Made by a program: the position numbers and the translations under genes. DNA of 15,104 bases from Candidatus Woesearchaeota archaeon. Its GTDB lineage: Archaea; Nanobdellota; Nanobdellia; Woesearchaeales; GW2011-AR4. The DNA lies in NCBI GenBank assembly GCA_016784195.1, contig JADHVE010000030.1, positions 1-15,104 of the forward strand, read 5' to 3'. Of this stretch, positions 13,069 to 15,104 are shown piece after piece (the stretch's first letter is position 1; every line of letters starts with the position of its first letter). A model generated the notes under the pieces. It searched no databases and was not told the origin of the DNA. It saw nothing but the letters and a program-made list of their open reading frames with translations.

Positions 13069-13077
13069 TATATAAAT
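13069..13077 (+). promoter_or_regulatory. TATA box for the GNAT-ahcY unit
   Basis: TATATAAAT is centred 26 bases before the ATG at 13099. It lies inside a longer upstream extension of the GNAT frame (from 13045), which argues that the extension is not translated. Confidence 0.6.
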
Positions 13078-13098
13078 AATACAATATTTCCTATAAAG

Positions 13099-13575
13099 AT
13101 GGAAATAAGAAAGATAAAAGAAAATGAAGTAGAACAGCTAGTTCCTTTAATGCAAATCCTTTTTAGCAAATGGGAAGAACTAGATAGATATGATAAACTA
13201 GATCAAAAATATTTTAGGGGAGAAACCCATACTAATTTCTTAAAAGAACACATAAAAAAATCAAATCTAATTATAGCAGTTGAAAATAAAGAAATAATTG
13301 GTTTTATAGACGCAGAAATCAAAGAGAGGCCTAAACTATATCAAAACAAGAAAGAAGGCCAGATTAATTTGTTATATATTAAAGAAGAGCACAGAAGCAA
13401 AGGAGCTGGAAAAAAATTGATTGAAGAGGTATTAAATATTTTTAAAGAAAATAATATAACTTTTATAACAGTGAACACTCATGCCAGAGATAAAGAAGCA
13501 AATGAATTCTGGGAAAAAAGAAGTTTTAGAAAATATAATATACAATATATAATGGAGGAAAATAAAAATGGATAA
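13099..13575 (+). CDS. GNAT-family N-acetyltransferase
   Basis: The product is 158 residues from the ATG at 13099; an upstream ATG at 13045 in the same frame is rejected because the TATA box falls between them. The GNAT fold is visible: N-terminal MEIRKIKENEVEQLVPLMQ, the central strands IIAVENKEIIGFIDAEI and INLLYIKEEHRSKGAGKKLIEE with the acetyl-CoA-binding R-x-x-G-x-G/A motif (HRSKGAGKKL), then FITVNTHARDKEANEFWEKRSFRKYNIQYIMEE, with the Asn-Phe-Trp helix typical of the family. The acceptor is not predictable. It overlaps ahcY by 8 bases and its last codons carry the ahcY ribosome site, so the two genes are co-translated. Confidence 0.88.
   Translation: MEIRKIKENEVEQLVPLMQILFSKWEELDRYDKLDQKYFRGETHTNFLKEHIKKSNLIIAVENKEIIGFIDAEIKERPKLYQNKKEGQINLLYIKEEHRSKGAGKKLIEEVLNIFKENNITFITVNTHARDKEANEFWEKRSFRKYNIQYIMEENKNG
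13554..13558 (+). promoter_or_regulatory. ribosome-binding site for ahcY
   Basis: GGAGG lies 9 bases before the ahcY ATG, inside the end of the GNAT gene. It is the strongest Shine-Dalgarno site seen in the window and fixes the ahcY start. Confidence 0.75.
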
Positions 13576-14833
13576 AGGAGAAAATTACGAAGTCAAGGAT
13601 CTTAAATTAGCAGAGCAGGGCAAAAAAAACATAGAATGGGCAGAGTTCCAGATGAAATCTCTGTTAAAAATAAAAGAAAGGCTTGAAAAAGAAAAGCCGT
13701 TAAAAAACACAAAGATAGGAATGGCCTTGCATGTCACAAAAGAAACAGCTGTTTTAGTCAAAACATTAATAGCAGGCGGAGCTGATGTCGCTATTTGTTC
13801 TTGTAATCCATTATCAACACAAGATGATGTCGCTGCTGCATTAGCAGAAGAAGGAATAAAAGTCTATGCCTACAAAGGAGAAACAAAAGAGGATTATTAT
13901 AAATTCCTGAACAAGGTAATTGAATTTAAGCCGCAAATAACCATAGACGATGGCTGCGACTTAGTGAGTGAGATACATTCAAAACATGCTGAACTTATAA
14001 AAGACATGATTGGAGGAGCAGAAGAAACAACAACCGGAGTCATAAGGCTGAAGGCCATGGAAAAAGATAATGCATTAAAATATCCTATGGTGGCTGTAAA
14101 TGAATCTGCCACAAAACACTTAATGGACAATGTCAAAGGAACCGGGCAGTCAACTATCGACGGCATTTTAAGAGCGACCAACATATTAATTGCAGGAAAA
14201 AATTTTGTGGTATGCGGGTATGGAGATTGTGGAAGAGGTGTAGCTAAAAGAGCAAAAGGGATGGATGCCAATGTCATTGTAACAGAAGTTGATGCTTTTA
14301 GAGCTCTACAAGCAGCTATGGACGGCTTCAGAGTAATGCCCATCAAAGAAGCTTCAGAAATAGGAGATATCTTCGTTACAATAACAGGAAACAAAAACAT
14401 TATTGACATTGAGCATATGCAATTAATGAAAGATGGAACAATCTTAGCTAATTCAGGACATTTTGATGCTGAAATCAACATAAATGGGTTAAAAAAAATA
14501 GCAAAGAATCAAAGAAAAATAAGGCCGTTTATGGATGAATTTACATTGAGCAATGGAAAAAAGATACTTATCTTAGGAGAAGCTAGGCTTATCAATTTAG
14601 CGGCAGCTGAAGGCCATCCCTCAACAATAATGGCAATGTCCTTTATTAACCAGGCTTTTGCCTGCGAATATTTAATCCAGAATAAAGGAAAATTAGAGGC
14701 AAAAGTCTATGTCCTGCCAAAAGAAAAAGACGATGAAATAGCTAGATTACAGCTTGAGGCTATGAACATCAAAATTGACTCAATGACACCAGAGCAAAAA
14801 AAGTACAGCTCTTCATGGAAAGAAGGAACTTAG
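13568..14833 (+). CDS. ahcY: S-adenosylhomocysteine hydrolase
   Basis: The enzyme splits S-adenosylhomocysteine, the inhibitory product of SAM-dependent methylation, into adenosine and homocysteine using bound NAD; some archaeal members prefer S-inosylhomocysteine. The 421 residues match the shorter prokaryotic/archaeal form. Motifs in order are the substrate-site IDDGCDLV (about 124), VNESATKHLMDNVKGTGQSTIDGILRA (catalytic Lys and Asp), the Rossmann loop CGYGDCGRG (about 216-224), TGNKNII, NSGHFDAEIN, and the C-terminal EGHPSTIMAMSFINQAFACEYL and TPEQKKYSSSWKEGT. Everything needed for NAD and substrate binding appears present. It is the second gene after the GNAT gene with an 8-base overlap and its own GGAGG. 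A T-rich tract follows the stop. Confidence 0.97.
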   Translation: MDKGENYEVKDLKLAEQGKKNIEWAEFQMKSLLKIKERLEKEKPLKNTKIGMALHVTKETAVLVKTLIAGGADVAICSCNPLSTQDDVAAALAEEGIKVYAYKGETKEDYYKFLNKVIEFKPQITIDDGCDLVSEIHSKHAELIKDMIGGAEETTTGVIRLKAMEKDNALKYPMVAVNESATKHLMDNVKGTGQSTIDGILRATNILIAGKNFVVCGYGDCGRGVAKRAKGMDANVIVTEVDAFRALQAAMDGFRVMPIKEASEIGDIFVTITGNKNIIDIEHMQLMKDGTILANSGHFDAEININGLKKIAKNQRKIRPFMDEFTLSNGKKILILGEARLINLAAAEGHPSTIMAMSFINQAFACEYLIQNKGKLEAKVYVLPKEKDDEIARLQLEAMNIKIDSMTPEQKKYSSSWKEGT

Positions 14834-14845
14834 ATCTTTATTCTT

Positions 14846-14877
14846 ATTATTTTTAATATTTATTTTTTTATTTTTTC
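14846..14877 (+). terminator. oligo-T terminator after ahcY
   Basis: The sequence after the ahcY stop holds repeated T runs (including T7 and T6 tracts near 14863-14877) with no stem, which is the usual form of archaeal intrinsic termination. Confidence 0.5.
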
Positions 14878-14901
14878 AAACAACAATTTCATTTTTTTCT
14901 T

Positions 14902-15102
14902 TTAATTACTGCAAATAACAGTTATCACTCTTACTGGCTCTCCCCTCTTTTCATCAAAGATTATCCTCTCGTGCTTGATCAGGTTTTTATGGTTAGGGCA
15001 GCTTGGAACTGCTTTCGCTGCAGCCATTGTAAAAGGTTCTTCTTCGCAACATTCAATTTTCTGAGTTGAGTCATAATCAACTATCCAGCCTTTTTTGGAC
15101 AT
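14902..15102 (-). CDS. unidentified small Cys-containing protein, possibly cut at the window edge
   Basis: The visible frame encodes 66 residues from an ATG at 15102, two bases from the window end, so the true start could lie beyond. It begins MSKKGWIVDYDSTQK and contains ECCEEEPF, a PSCPNH motif and a C-terminal VICSN, giving four Cys and two His that could form a small zinc or metal site. The terminal strand pattern RVITVIC looks like a real beta strand. I recognise no family. Coding is supported by an open frame in a region with no competing ORF and by its balanced composition. It is convergent with ahcY across about 68 bases of AT-rich DNA. Confidence 0.55.
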   Translation of the reverse strand: MSKKGWIVDYDSTQKIECCEEEPFTMAAAKAVPSCPNHKNLIKHERIIFDEKRGEPVRVITVICSN

Positions 15103-15104
15103 AT

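Noticed and set aside
13897..14481. 194-codon minus-strand frame inside ahcY
   Set aside because: Antisense shadow of a complete, well-conserved enzyme; no motifs and no plausible promoter.

Overview
The window reads as a piece of an AT-rich archaeal chromosome, most likely from a small-genome (DPANN-type, Woesearchaeota/Pacearchaeota-like) lineage. The archaeal markers are the GatD/GatE Glu-tRNA(Gln) amidotransferase, a two-ring CDC48/VAT AAA ATPase, a RIO1-type kinase, and TATA boxes centred about 24-27 bases upstream of start codons, as expected for leaderless archaeal transcripts. The DPANN placement is inference from protein style and compactness; no rRNA is present to test it. I see no rRNA, tRNA, CRISPR array or intact transposon.

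Layout. 1-2459 (minus strand): ispG (cut by the window edge) and dxs, two enzymes of the bacterial-type MEP isoprenoid pathway, which is unusual for an archaeon. 2650-3324 (plus): a membrane-anchored transglutaminase-like protein. 3334-6287 (minus): a gatD - short UPF0248/DUF504-like ORF - gatE operon that makes Gln-tRNA(Gln). This GatE lacks the AspRS-like insertion normally found in the family, and the small middle ORF looks C-terminally truncated and is in frame with gatE. 6359-8788 (plus): CDC48, divergent from gatD, with a Lys-rich insertion in its second AAA module. 8815-10152 (minus): a compact metal or metalloid operon of an ArsR repressor, a 40-residue Cys-rich protein and an SO_0444/YraQ-type permease, with a palindromic operator over its promoter. 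10200-10450: a non-coding stretch dense in hairpins, with an end resembling the right end of IS200/IS605 elements. 10464-10892 (minus): a small conserved-looking protein with a Pro-rich C-terminal motif, possibly SecB-like. 11034-12487 (plus): a 25-codon leader ORF, RIO1 kinase and YggS (PLP homeostasis). 12484-12915 (minus): an Lrp/AsnC regulator, overlapping yggS tail to tail. 12961-13044: four TGTCCA boxes between lrp and the next unit. 13099-14833 (plus): a GNAT acetyltransferase overlapping S-adenosylhomocysteine hydrolase. 14902-15102 (minus): an unidentified Cys-containing small ORF at the edge.

Most of the window is housekeeping: translation fidelity, protein unfolding, ribosome maturation, methyl-cycle detoxification and isoprenoid precursors. 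The accessory-like parts are the metal operon, the hairpin region beside it and the MEP genes. I did not find a clear new defence or mobile system. The most notable points are the MEP pair in an archaeon, the reduced GatE with its adjacent truncated UPF0248 ORF, the Cys-rich miniprotein in the ArsR operon, and the hairpin cluster.
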